From Gracilaria vermiculophylla (Eukaryota > Rhodophyta > Florideophyceae > Gracilariales > Gracilariaceae), in NCBI GenBank assembly GCA_019155205.2, contig JAHNZQ020003149.1, forward strand, positions 1,080,830-1,144,829: a stretch of 64,000 nt of DNA, written 5' to 3'. Shown here one piece after another: positions 45,182-55,097 of this stretch (its first letter is position 1; every line of letters begins with the position of its first letter). The translations under genes were made by a program, and so were the position numbers. The notes beneath the pieces were generated by a model. It was given only the letters and a program-made list of their open reading frames with translations. It was not told the origin of the DNA and did no database searches.

Positions 45182-46222
45182 TCAACGTAACATGCGTAGA
45201 ACCCTCGCCGCACCTTCTCGAACATCGACGCTTTCACTGTGCAAGGCTTCTTCAGCCACGCCAACAAGTCCAGATGACGCGAATATTTGTTTCCAGTTGT
45301 CTTTGTATCGTAGAAGACACTGTTCGACTAGTGCCAGCGCCCTGATTTGGCAGCGAGTACCGTCCATTCCTGAGTTTTTGCGCAAACTGTCCAGCACGAC
45401 TCTTACGATGTCAGATTCTTCTTCCTGCAAAACATCTTTTGCCTTTGAGGAATCGGAAACTGCTACAAGCACTCGCAGTGAAGCCGCCCGAAGTGCATCG
45501 TTTCCGTTGTCGGCCAGTTTGAGCATTGACACGATTGCGCCCTCATCCACAGCACTGTCAAATACAATCGGGTTATTTTGGGCACATGTAGCCAGCGCGC
45601 GGATGGACAGTAGCGATACATCTGTAGAAACTGACGAGGCATGTCGTAGTAGATGGGGAACGCCACCTGCCGCCTGCATTTGTCGTCCATTGTCACCAGA
45701 ATTGCAAAGCTCTTCAATAGTATCTAAAGCAACCTTTAGTTGTTCACTGGCCACTTCCAACTCCGATATATTTCGCACTGCTGCCGTGATAACGGTGAGC
45801 TCATCATCGTTCGTGTCCGCTAGAGTAACGGTTTCGTCTATGATTTTCGCCTCCTTTGCGCTTGGATATCTTTTCAATTCTTCCTCCAATGCAGGATTTA
45901 CACCTTTCTTGTCATCAGAAGGACTCTTTCCGATGACCCATTGTTCGAATGCAGCAGCCCAGGGATCGCGAGGCTCAGGGTGTGGCTCTTGATCTCGCCA
46001 GGCTTCATCCTCCTGTATTACCTGGTTAATCGACGCCTGTTTCACTTTTGCTGCTTCACATAGAATTTCATCTTCTTTTACCACCGCGTGACATTGATTG
46101 TGGTCAGCAGATGACTTGCTGGGTGCCGAGCTCAATGCCGCTGCTGTTGAAGCGAGCGCTGTTGTGAACAGAAGCCAGAAAAGGCATGTCATGAGAAATG
46201 ATCTGTTGCAGCTGAATTTCAT
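45182..46222 (-). CDS. SIL1: ER Hsp70 nucleotide exchange factor, SIL1/HspBP1 family
   Basis: 346 residues. A clear signal peptide (about 1-28, hydrophobic core FLMTCLFWLLFTTALAS) is followed by an acidic linker and armadillo-like helical repeats (about 150-346) with HspBP1/Fes1 family features such as ALDTIEELCNSGDNGRQMQAAGGVPHLL. The signal peptide points to the ER lumen, where SIL1 releases ADP from BiP during protein folding. No KDEL-type retention signal is present at the end (RMLR). Symplekin lies divergent, 586 bp away. Confidence 0.85.
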   Translation of the reverse strand: MKFSCNRSFLMTCLFWLLFTTALASTAAALSSAPSKSSADHNQCHAVVKEDEILCEAAKVKQASINQVIQEDEAWRDQEPHPEPRDPWAAAFEQWVIGKSPSDDKKGVNPALEEELKRYPSAKEAKIIDETVTLADTNDDELTVITAAVRNISELEVASEQLKVALDTIEELCNSGDNGRQMQAAGGVPHLLRHASSVSTDVSLLSIRALATCAQNNPIVFDSAVDEGAIVSMLKLADNGNDALRAASLRVLVAVSDSSKAKDVLQEEESDIVRVVLDSLRKNSGMDGTRCQIRALALVEQCLLRYKDNWKQIFASSGLVGVAEEALHSESVDVREGAARVLRMLR

Positions 46223-46808
46223 TTTGGGTGCAGATGTGCAAGTCTGGTTTTGTTCCTGTTCGAACCCTTGGTCTGTCTGAACCCTGCGCCAACTCGGAAC
46301 GACTATTAAAAGGGTAAAAACTGAGGACGCGAAGACGTTCGCAGATTGAACGGAGACGTACAGCGGGTTGGCACAAGTGTGAACACGAAAGGAGCAGACG
46401 GAAGAAACTCCAATGCGTTCGAAGCAACCATTTTCTCAGGAAAGGCAGGGGGCCGTTATTTTTTTTTTTACAACGCGGTGTCAAGCATGTCCTTTCAAGC
46501 AAGAAGAGTCCTGGCGCAACGTTGGCCCGAGGCACATTTCTGTCAACGTGTTTGAGTTTCAAATTCTTAAGAAAAACTTTGCGTTATGATAGCCTGATCC
46601 GCAAGGAAATAGTCAAATTTCGAAGCCTGCAAGCGGCCGCCATAGTGTGAGCATCAATTCTATGCGGGGCGAATTCTTCTTCCCCACGAATTCTACGTGA
46701 GCTCATCTTATTCCTTGGCTTCTTTTCACACGCCAGCCGTGGGCAGCAACTGCCTTGTTTCAGCCAACATTATCGAGGCCAGAATTGGTCTGCGAGCACG
46801 TCCTTTTA
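46223..46808. promoter_or_regulatory. divergent region between SIL1 and symplekin
   Basis: The 586 bp hold both promoters. A run of T lies near 46460-46470. No conserved motif or gene was recognised. Confidence 0.35.
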
Positions 46809-49800
46809 ATGACGACTGCCTCGGACATCGTGGACCGTGCGAAGGCCTACTTGGAAGATGCTCGCGATCCAACTCTTGACGTCACCCAACGCGTCGAAGC
46901 TTTTGACGCAACGAGAGCCGCGCTGCTCGATGCGCGAAGAGCTCGAGCTCGTCCTGAGGAGCTTGTGCCTACCTTTGACGCCTTGTGCAGCGCCGCAATT
47001 TCTGACCCTTCGCATTTCATTCGCAGTGTTGTACCACAAGCTGTAGAAGATTTGTGCTTGCGAGATCTCAGTTCCTTCACTCCGACTGGAACTGGTTTTC
47101 TCTCCAGATCTTTGAATGATGAAAACGTCCTTGTCGTTAAACGCGCCGTACGAACTCTCACCGTTTTGTTTCGCAGATTGATTGGTCATGTTGCAACTGT
47201 GGGAGTATCTGAAGAAAGTTTTCCGGAAGCTAGATTGAGAACTTGGTTCCAAATGCAGGAACGAGCAATATCTAGTATTGAGGCGTTAGATGACGGATTG
47301 CGAAAGGCAGCGATTAAGTTTGCTGAGACAGTCGTGCTCGCCCTGAGCTTCTCGGATTCTGCGGGATCAGCGGACCATTTTACTCTTGAGTATCTTATGA
47401 AAAATCGATCCGACTCGCAATTCTTGGACATCAATGTTTTGGAAAACGAGGGTGTACGTTGTGTCAAGCAAGTTGTTAAACTGCTCCATGCAGCACTGGA
47501 AGGCATAGTTAAGTCAGTGACATCGGGCTCTACTACAGTTCGCGGACTTCCTCCACCCTCGTTCATGACAGCAATAGCTGTTCTGAGTAACTTGGTTCGA
47601 AGACGAAGAAAGATCTTACAATTTACTTTACCGCCCTTGCTAGATGTTGTATACGCCATCACAGCGACACGAGGCTCCCCATCACGCGCTTTTCTTGATC
47701 TTTCGGAGAGTCAAAGGCAAAGTATAATTACTGTTCTTCGCTTTAGCCTTCGCGCAATGTTGGCCTACCCTCACGTAAGAAGCGGACGGGCTGGTATGGA
47801 TATTTCGGCTGCGATGAATCAATTGAGCAACTACGAAAAAGAGCAGGATGCTATACGCAAGAGAAATGCCCAAGCTGCTGCAGCTGCCAAAGCAGCTGAG
47901 GCGGCCGCCGCAGCAAAGGCAGCAACGGAGCAAGCTGAGCTAGCAAACCAAAATGCGCAGCTTCATCGCATGGCCAGTCCTCAAAATGTAGCCATGTCAA
48001 ACAATGCTTCTCGGCTTCCAGACTACCAAATTGCCCGCCAGGGCGGTGGCCAGCCTGTACCTGGTCAACAACTCAACTACAACGCAGATTTTACCACTGT
48101 TGGCAAGAACGAGAATGTGGTGGGTCAAGTAAATGTGCAAGCAGCTCCTCTCGTTCCGATGAAAAGACCGAGAATCACATCACAAGACCAAAGCCGGCAC
48201 TGGCCTCGCCTTTCTCCACCTGAAGCAATGGCGGCCACTCGAGCTCTAGTTCAGAGTATGCCACATAAGGAAGTGGTAAACTTTATTATGACCCGAATCT
48301 TGCTTAATATTCCTCCTGCAGAAAGCGTTCCTGGTGCTGCGTTGTATTCAGTACGGAACAGTCAGAGCCCACCCATTCCAAACGACGAACCTCTTTCCAA
48401 GCGGATGCGAAAGTCAAGATTCGGAACCAGCAATAATGAGAAGCAAAGCCTACAAGCCCAAAAGAAAGCTCTGCCCAAACGTAAAGTCGCTCCACCTGTC
48501 GTCGTTCCAAATTTCTCTGAGGAGACAACTGAACGACTGGCTGCTATCTGCTGCAGGAGACTTTTACATCGTGAAGAGGAGGCTATTTCTAGCGGTGCGG
48601 GACCCCTTCGCATCCAGTTGCTTTCTCGTCTTTTAACAGAGTTCACTTTACGAGATTCTGAAACAGCAAAGAAGTTCTGTGAAGATTCGTGTGATTATAT
48701 TGTCAAAAATATTGAGAATAGTACGGATTTGGCTCTCGCATGGCTTCACCGTTTGCTTATTTTTGAAGAGATATGTGAGGAGGGAGTCTCTGTTTTGCTG
48801 AAAGACCATGCCGACGAAGAGTTCCGCTTATCTAACTTTCAAGATTTTATCGAAAGATGGACGAACTGCCGTCCTTTGCCAAATTTGAATGTCATGAACA
48901 GCAATGGCGTGATCGACTCTAATTCAGAAAAGCCAACTAAAGAAGAGGATATTGGGATTGAAGGAGGAGAAAAATCGCAGGCTTTAGAAAAGCCAAACGC
49001 TTCCATACACAATGAAGGAATTTCGCAGGCTGATGAACCGAAGACAGAAAACTTAGAAAACGATGAAAAACCGGCCATGAACGGCGCATTGAAAACAGAA
49101 ACTTTGACGGACGGGAAGGAAGTGATAGCACAAATCGAAGCCAAAGAGGAGGCTCGAGAAGAAGGGGTTTCTGTTGAAAAAAATGAAGACAAGAATATAG
49201 ATGATGAATCTGATGAAGAGCATGACCTCGGTCGATTCAGAAGTTGCCATGAAGGATATGAGCGAATATTGAAGCTATTTTTGTCTTTGCTGACAGAGAA
49301 TCAGGGAGAAAAGTCTAATGCATTCAATGTAATCATCTCCGAAGCTCCACTGCTTCCACAATCAGTACTGGACATGTTGGAGACTCTATGCAAGGATCCA
49401 TCAAAGATGAAGTTAGGGCTAAGTGCGTTGCGCCACATCGTCTCTGAGAGGCCTGGAAACGATCGCAGTGTTTGCCTAGAGCTCCTGCTTAACGTTGCGT
49501 TCCATGACGATGAGGTCCTGCGCGGGCCAGCTATTCGACTGCTTGCAAATCGAGTGTTTTCCGAGTTAAGTGAAGATGTAGCACAAACCATCGAGAAACG
49601 TGCCGTGAAGGCCTTGAAGGATTCGGTGGATCAGGGAGAAGCTGATGGATCAAACTTGGATCGAGATTCTCAATTACTGACCGCTTTGTGTGGAAAGAAG
49701 GACGAGCTATTGAACGTTCTAGCTTCTGGATATGTTGTGGCAGGCCCTTCAGACCAAAAGATTCTACTGTCAAGAACCAGAGAGCTGGTTAAGCATACCG

Positions 49801-50714
49801 GAAGGTCATGCCTGTCTATGCTAGACCTTATTAGTGGAACTTTGTCACCATCGCCTCTCTTTGGATTAAGTGACGAACAGTTCTCTGAAGGAACGACAGC
49901 TATGTCAATCGAGGTTCTCACAATGTTAATGAAGAGATCGAGTAGCCCACCAGAAGATGTTGTTCAAGCAGCTCAGAAACGCTATGACAAGAGTGGAAAA
50001 ATTGAATTCATCATTCCCGTGTTACCCGGACTCCCGAAAGAATCCATACTCTCTCACTTGGCTGCTGTTGTTGAGGAAGTGACAAAGTCGACCAAATCTG
50101 GTTCACAGGTTGAAGATAATGCAGGAGAAAAAGATGAGAAGAGTGATACGAACTTGGCTGGTTTTATGAATGTCATCTCTCTTATAATGTCAATTCGGCC
50201 TCCAGCAGTTTCTCCCGAAGACCTGCTGGTCGAATTGCACAAAATCGAATCAACCGTGGGAGTAAGTGTGGCTATCCGCGCATGCTTTGAGTCGAAGTCG
50301 GTGTTTCAACGGGCAGTAGTTGCTCAATCCATGCAACAAATTCTTGAAATGACATCAATACCAAATCTGTTCATGAGAACAGTGCACCTTGCCCGAATTT
50401 TTCACCCGGATCTCGAAAAGTATATCAACGACACAGTCATGAAACGTCTTATTGAGAAGCATGTGTGGTCGAATACACTAGTCTGGGAAGGATTCCTTTC
50501 ATACTGCGCAAGCATTAAGACGAAATGTGTACGTCTGTTGCTAAGTCTGCCTGTGTCAAAGCTTCAAGACGCCCTAGAAAAGGAGAAGAGCTTAGTTTCT
50601 ATTTTCGAGGATCTATTCTCTGATCCGAAGAAAGCTAGGCGCTTGAATAACGCACGGCAACGTGAAGTAATTAGAGGGGCCATTACAAAACGAAGAAAAG
50701 CCAGAACGAAGTAG
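46809..50714 (+). CDS. SYMPK: symplekin / Pta1-like mRNA 3'-end processing scaffold
   Basis: A single exon of 1301 residues from the first ATG at 46809; the frame is open back to 46755 but only through a TTG. The N-terminal 330 residues form HEAT-like helices, as expected for the domain that binds Ssu72-type phosphatases. A strongly Ala/Lys-rich coiled segment follows (about 355-395). An acidic low-complexity linker lies at about 700-820. The C-terminal symplekin domain (about 1040-1270) has FMRTVHLARIFHPDL and KHVWSNTLVWEGFLSY, close in pattern to other symplekins. The tail KRRKARTK is a likely nuclear signal. Symplekin holds together the cleavage and polyadenylation factor and histone pre-mRNA processing complexes. 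Confidence 0.88.
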   Translation: MTTASDIVDRAKAYLEDARDPTLDVTQRVEAFDATRAALLDARRARARPEELVPTFDALCSAAISDPSHFIRSVVPQAVEDLCLRDLSSFTPTGTGFLSRSLNDENVLVVKRAVRTLTVLFRRLIGHVATVGVSEESFPEARLRTWFQMQERAISSIEALDDGLRKAAIKFAETVVLALSFSDSAGSADHFTLEYLMKNRSDSQFLDINVLENEGVRCVKQVVKLLHAALEGIVKSVTSGSTTVRGLPPPSFMTAIAVLSNLVRRRRKILQFTLPPLLDVVYAITATRGSPSRAFLDLSESQRQSIITVLRFSLRAMLAYPHVRSGRAGMDISAAMNQLSNYEKEQDAIRKRNAQAAAAAKAAEAAAAAKAATEQAELANQNAQLHRMASPQNVAMSNNASRLPDYQIARQGGGQPVPGQQLNYNADFTTVGKNENVVGQVNVQAAPLVPMKRPRITSQDQSRHWPRLSPPEAMAATRALVQSMPHKEVVNFIMTRILLNIPPAESVPGAALYSVRNSQSPPIPNDEPLSKRMRKSRFGTSNNEKQSLQAQKKALPKRKVAPPVVVPNFSEETTERLAAICCRRLLHREEEAISSGAGPLRIQLLSRLLTEFTLRDSETAKKFCEDSCDYIVKNIENSTDLALAWLHRLLIFEEICEEGVSVLLKDHADEEFRLSNFQDFIERWTNCRPLPNLNVMNSNGVIDSNSEKPTKEEDIGIEGGEKSQALEKPNASIHNEGISQADEPKTENLENDEKPAMNGALKTETLTDGKEVIAQIEAKEEAREEGVSVEKNEDKNIDDESDEEHDLGRFRSCHEGYERILKLFLSLLTENQGEKSNAFNVIISEAPLLPQSVLDMLETLCKDPSKMKLGLSALRHIVSERPGNDRSVCLELLLNVAFHDDEVLRGPAIRLLANRVFSELSEDVAQTIEKRAVKALKDSVDQGEADGSNLDRDSQLLTALCGKKDELLNVLASGYVVAGPSDQKILLSRTRELVKHTGRSCLSMLDLISGTLSPSPLFGLSDEQFSEGTTAMSIEVLTMLMKRSSSPPEDVVQAAQKRYDKSGKIEFIIPVLPGLPKESILSHLAAVVEEVTKSTKSGSQVEDNAGEKDEKSDTNLAGFMNVISLIMSIRPPAVSPEDLLVELHKIESTVGVSVAIRACFESKSVFQRAVVAQSMQQILEMTSIPNLFMRTVHLARIFHPDLEKYINDTVMKRLIEKHVWSNTLVWEGFLSYCASIKTKCVRLLLSLPVSKLQDALEKEKSLVSIFEDLFSDPKKARRLNNARQREVIRGAITKRRKARTK

Positions 50715-51428
50715 GACGAACAGCCAAACTTGATCTAATTTCTCCCTGTAACGCTTTAAAGATGGTTCAATGTACGCCGAACTGTACTTCGTGCTTTTGG
50801 GGTTTTGTTTCTTTTTCAGATTGTGCTGAGAGTAGAGAAATCTGAACCCGGTGGATCTGTGATTATTCTGTGAATTGAGCTGGCTAGACATGAGTTAAAG
50901 AAGCCGACTTCGCTAACCTCAGGAAGACGTACCCATGGCTCTGCACAATTATTTGGGGAGGCTATGCTGATGATTCGGTCGTGCCATGAGGAAAGCAACG
51001 AGTTCTGCGACATTGAAGTGCTGGGCTAGTTGTAAAGCGCGGCGAAGAAACGCTATACAAGACGCATTGCCTTCGTAGTCGAAGACGTAATCACACGGTA
51101 GCCTTGCACAACGAATACGCGGAGATGAGAGATGGGACATTCTGGAGGTTGAAGGGCGCGAATTTCAAAAGCATTATGCATTACTCGTCGGTAACACGTT
51201 TACGAAGAAAATTGTGCTTGGTCATCTGTGCTTTCTCAAAGGATCTATTTTGACATAAGGTACAAGCCGAATGTGATATTTGGGTTTATTAACTGGCGGC
51301 GCTCCGTTTTTTCTGAACGCATCCAGATATTCATTGCATAGCCTGTTGGTCCAACCTGTCTGCCGCGAATGATGGTCGCTCGTCCAGATGCACAGCCCAC
51401 TGCATTCAACTAATTGGACGCCTGCATC
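50715..51428. other. intergenic, no gene seen
   Basis: About 710 bp between two genes on the same strand. The 63-residue minus-strand frame at 50949-51140 is unrecognised and probably chance. It must contain the symplekin 3' end and the amidase promoter. Confidence 0.4.
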
Positions 51429-53270
51429 ATGTCTTCCGAGCCATCCCCCGAAGGGCTCGAGATCGGGTCCGAAGCACCGGATATCCACGACCTAAGTTTC
51501 CCACCTCTGTCCGGTCTTTCCTTACGGGCGGTTGCCTACGCTGTTGAACAACCATATCTTGGTGCCCTGCTTCGCCATGTCGCCCTGCGGTCTTCCGCAA
51601 TACTCGCTTGGCGAGCCCGACATGCGGCTGTTTCCGATTCTCTGTCGCCCGTTCCGAACCACCCGCTACCATCGCCCGCCGCGTCTCTACCACAATTGAG
51701 AGATCTTGACCAGCTGTTCTACTTACTCACGCCCAGTGTTCCACAACGCGATACCCGTGCCTCGCTTGCTGATTTCCATCATGCCTATGCAACAGCCCTC
51801 TCTACTCCATCTATGGTTGTTTCTCAAACGGCACGTTTGGTGGATGAGTCCAACGCACTGCATCCGCCGCTTAATGCTTTGCAACCCGTGAATGAGGAAC
51901 GTTTGCGGGAGGAAATCCGCGAGTCTGTGTCAAGATGGGCGGCTGGGCGGCCCCGTTCCGTCTTGGACGGTGCGCCCTTTTCTGTCAAATACTGCATTAA
52001 TGCTGCTCGGCTGCCGTCGTCCATCGCAACCCGTCATGAGCCAGTCATCGCCGAGAAAGACGCTCCAGTGGTGGCGGCTCTAAGGCGTCTGGGAATGATT
52101 CCAGTTTCGAAATCAAACCAAGACGAAGTTGCCCTCGGCACCCGAGGCCTTTCATCTGCAACCGGCTGCGTGCGAAACCCCTACAACTCAAACAGAACTG
52201 CCGGGGGCTCCAGCGCTGGATGCGCGGCGGCTGTCGCCTCGGGACTAGTACCAGTGTCAATAGGGTCGGATTCTGGGGGCAGTGTGCGAATACCCGCCAG
52301 CTGTTGCGGAATCTTTGGGCTGAAGCCGACGTTTGGTCGGCTCAGCATGAGAGGGCTGATTTACGAAGACGAACACAGTGCTCCACTGGCTGCTCGCTCT
52401 CTTGGGATTATGGCAGCAAAGGCTGATGATTTGACGCTTGTCTACCGTGCGCTGGCGGCTTGGGCCTCCGGTGAGGATGATGGCGGGGCTCCCGCAAGTG
52501 GGGTTCCTGAAGAAATTGGTCGGCATGTGGAAGGGCTAAGAGTTGGGGTTTACAGTGGTTGGAATGGCATGTCGTCGGATGGAGGTCAAAGGGGCTGCAA
52601 TAGGGTGTTGACGCTTATGCAGGAGAGCGGGGCCACGTTGAAGAAAATCGTGATCCCGGACTTGGAAGATATTCGAGTGGCAAATTCAGTGTGCATCGTA
52701 CATCATGGTATTGACTTTTACAGCAAGAAGGGTTTGTACAATCGATTCGGATCGAACGCACGACTGTTTGGAAGCAATGTGCGAATGAAAATGGCAGTTG
52801 GTAGGGAATTTACAGAGGAGGACGTGATGAGGGCAAGAGAAATCCGGGAGAAGGCTGTATCAGATGCGGCGCGCATATTTGAAAATGTGGATGTGATTGT
52901 GACGCCGTGTTTGGGCGTGCAGGTACCAGAACTTCCCACCGATGTTGTGAACGGAGACGTGAATGTGGCGATCGAGAGCGCTATGATGAGGTTTACGATA
53001 TATGCAAACTTGGTGGGATTGCCAGCAATTTCGTTGCCGGTTGGATTGGACGAGGATGGGCTTCCTGTGGGTGTGCAGGCCATAGCGGCGCCTTGGAAGG
53101 AGGAAACTCTGATTCGGATGGCGCGCTGGTGCGAACGGAAGGTTGGGCAATGTGTTCCACCTCGGGTATACGACGCTTTGAGAACGAACGCATGGCAAAA
53201 TGTGGAAGAAGAGATGGGCGTAGCAAGCAGGCCGGAAACGATGGCAACTGCTGGTGGCAACTATTCGTAA
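51429..53270 (+). CDS. amidase signature family hydrolase
   Basis: 613 residues from the ATG at 51429. The amidase signature region spans about 175-600 and the Ser-cisSer-Lys triad is visible: Lys187 (FSVKYC), the cis-Ser pair at 261-262 (AGGSSAG) and the nucleophile Ser285 ([11 protein letters not shown]), followed by [13 protein letters not shown]. The N-terminal 120 residues are an extension without a clear targeting signal. Family members hydrolyse varied amides, and GatA of the tRNA amidotransferase is a relative, but here the linker after the triad and the N-terminus are not GatA-like. The substrate cannot be told from sequence. Composition is ordinary, in contrast to the GC-rich genes that follow. 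Confidence 0.9.
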   Translation: MSSEPSPEGLEIGSEAPDIHDLSFPPLSGLSLRAVAYAVEQPYLGALLRHVALRSSAILAWRARHAAVSDSLSPVPNHPLPSPAASLPQLRDLDQLFYLLTPSVPQRDTRASLADFHHAYATALSTPSMVVSQTARLVDESNALHPPLNALQPVNEERLREEIRESVSRWAAGRPRSVLDGAPFSVKYCINAARLPSSIATRHEPVIAEKDAPVVAALRRLGMIPVSKSNQDEVALGTRGLSSATGCVRNPYNSNRTAGGSSAGCAAAVASGLVPVSIGSDSGGSVRIPASCCGIFGLKPTFGRLSMRGLIYEDEHSAPLAARSLGIMAAKADDLTLVYRALAAWASGEDDGGAPASGVPEEIGRHVEGLRVGVYSGWNGMSSDGGQRGCNRVLTLMQESGATLKKIVIPDLEDIRVANSVCIVHHGIDFYSKKGLYNRFGSNARLFGSNVRMKMAVGREFTEEDVMRAREIREKAVSDAARIFENVDVIVTPCLGVQVPELPTDVVNGDVNVAIESAMMRFTIYANLVGLPAISLPVGLDEDGLPVGVQAIAAPWKEETLIRMARWCERKVGQCVPPRVYDALRTNAWQNVEEEMGVASRPETMATAGGNYS

Positions 53271-53976
53271 TGTGGTAATAACAGAAAAGCAGCGCTGCGT
53301 GGCTTAAAATTGGACATGGAGGAACAACTGTCAATGAATATGGGACGGTGCTAACAACTGTTGCCAAAAAGGTTGCAGTTGAGGTGGTGTGCATGTTACG
53401 CAAGAATGTGCAATGCACGCACAAGGTGTTGAGGACGTGGGCGCTCAAGTGTGACGTGCTCACGCGGCGGATTTAGTCGCGTCTTTTCTTGCTTGCGGTG
53501 TATCATTAACGTGTGAGAGGTTGTGCAACATTTTGCAAGCCGCACCTTTAGTGCCCAAGGCGTTTGTTGTCATGTTTGAGCACCAACGCCCCGCGTCGCC
53601 ATCCACGCCGCCTCATTGACACATGGCTGCGTTGCGCCGGCGTTTGCTTGACACCACGCCAGTGAGTGTCACACTGTTTTTTCGCCGCGCGCTTGCGCTC
53701 ATTTCGGGCACCCGGTGAGCCATCGCCAATCCCCACGCCGCCGCTTTCCATCAGCCACCCGCATTCGTTAAACGCCTCGACTGAGCAGCACACGTGTGGC
53801 GCAGCGCCGCGCGGTGCGTGCCGTTGCCAGCAGTTGCACGTGGCCACGGTGGCGCGCTGTGCGAGCGGTCTGAGCGCCCGCCTGTGCATCTGGCCGGGTG
53901 CGCGCACCTCGCGTCATTGCGCCATCTCCGCGGCGAGCTGCGCCGCAGTCGCCACCGCCAGCCGTCGCCGCCCCGC
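53271..53976. other. intergenic, entry into the GC-rich block
   Basis: No convincing gene. GC rises sharply after about 53570. The long frames on both strands here are a by-product of GC richness, which makes stop codons rare. Confidence 0.4.
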
Positions 53977-54759
53977 ATGCAGCAGCTGGCGGCTTTCGCG
54001 GCGCCGCCGCCGCCGCCGTGCGCGCGCGCCGCGCGCCGCGCGCTGCCGCTGTGCGCGCGGCGCTCGGCGTGGGCGCCGCGCCGCTCGGCGTGGGCGCCGC
54101 GCCGCTCGGCGTTGGCGCCGCGGCGCTCGGCGTTGGCGCCGCGCCGCGCGCCGCGCATGATGATCTCGTCCAACGACTTCCGCACGGGCACGACGATCGA
54201 GATCGACGGCACGGCCTACAAGGTGGTGCAGTTCCTGCACGTCAAGCCGGGCAAGGGCGCCGCGTTCGTGCGCACAAAGCTCAAGAACCTGCGCACGGGC
54301 AACAGCGTGGACCGCACGTTCAAGGCCGGCGAGATGGTCAACACGGCGGCGATGGAAAGGGCCACCATGCAGCACACGTACATGGACGGCGAGCTGTTTG
54401 TGTTCATGGACATGGACAGCTTCGAGGAGGAGCGTTTCACGGCGGAGCAGCTGGGGCCCACGGCAGCCAAGTTCCTCGTGGAGGGAATGAACGTTGACGT
54501 GCTCAAGCACGCCGACGAGGTGATTGGCGTGGAGATCCCGAAGAACATGACCTTCGAGGTGGTGGAGTGCGACCCGGGCGTGCGCGGCAATACGGCGCAG
54601 GGCAGCGTCACCAAGCCCGCCATCATCGAGTCGGGCGCGGAGATCGCCGTGCCGCTGTTCATCAAGCAGTGCGAGCGCATCGATGTCAACACGGCGGTCA
54701 GCAAGTGTGCGAGCGGCAGCAATGCGAGAGGCGCCTGCCTGCGCGCCAGCTCCAAGTGA
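53977..54759 (+). CDS. efp: plastid-type elongation factor P
   Basis: 260 residues from the ATG at 53977. Residues 1-60 are Ala/Arg/Pro-rich, without acidic residues, and include four tandem copies of a 7-residue unit (RRSAWAP or RRSALAP); this is probably a transit peptide. The bacterial-type EF-P follows from residue 61: MISSNDFRTG, the KPGKG loop with Lys93 at the tip, the middle OB domain, and TKPAIIESGAEIAVPLF near the end. EF-P lets ribosomes pass proline stretches and acts here presumably in the plastid. The C-terminus after ERIDVNT lacks the usual short RT...Y end and carries about 20 unusual residues. GC is extreme. Confidence 0.88.
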   Translation: MQQLAAFAAPPPPPCARAARRALPLCARRSAWAPRRSAWAPRRSALAPRRSALAPRRAPRMMISSNDFRTGTTIEIDGTAYKVVQFLHVKPGKGAAFVRTKLKNLRTGNSVDRTFKAGEMVNTAAMERATMQHTYMDGELFVFMDMDSFEEERFTAEQLGPTAAKFLVEGMNVDVLKHADEVIGVEIPKNMTFEVVECDPGVRGNTAQGSVTKPAIIESGAEIAVPLFIKQCERIDVNTAVSKCASGSNARGACLRASSK

Positions 54760-55097
54760 ATAAGCCATTTTGCTTGGCGCTGGCGCGGCGGCGCGCCAGC
54801 GCCACCAAGCTGGTCGTCATCGAGACGGGCGCGGAGATCGCCGCGCGGCTGTTGACGGCGGTCAGGCAGCAAGGCGTGGGGCGGCTGCATCTGTGCCAGC
54901 CGCAATTGAATAAAGCAACTGCTTGCCGCGACCACTTGGCACGCGCTGGCTGCCGGGCCACGCTTGCCGCATGGCCACATGCAATGGCAGCCATTGACTC
55001 GGCGCGGCGCCGTGTGGCGCTGCGCGGTAAGCGCCGCGGCGCGTCGACGACATCGCGCGCGCCGCCACAGCCGGGGCTTGCCGCGTCGCTGACCAGC
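54760..55097 (+). repeat. partial tandem duplication of the EF-P 3' end
   Basis: The sequence at about 54799-54925 repeats about 54604-54775, an offset near 195 bp. The same ATCATCGAG..GGGCGCGGAGATCGCC block is followed, after a deletion of about 30 bp, by a similar end with TGAATAA. The duplicate keeps an open frame reading VIETGAEIAARLL but has no start. AATAAA at about 54908 could serve polyadenylation. The rest up to the kinase start shows nothing else. Confidence 0.6.
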
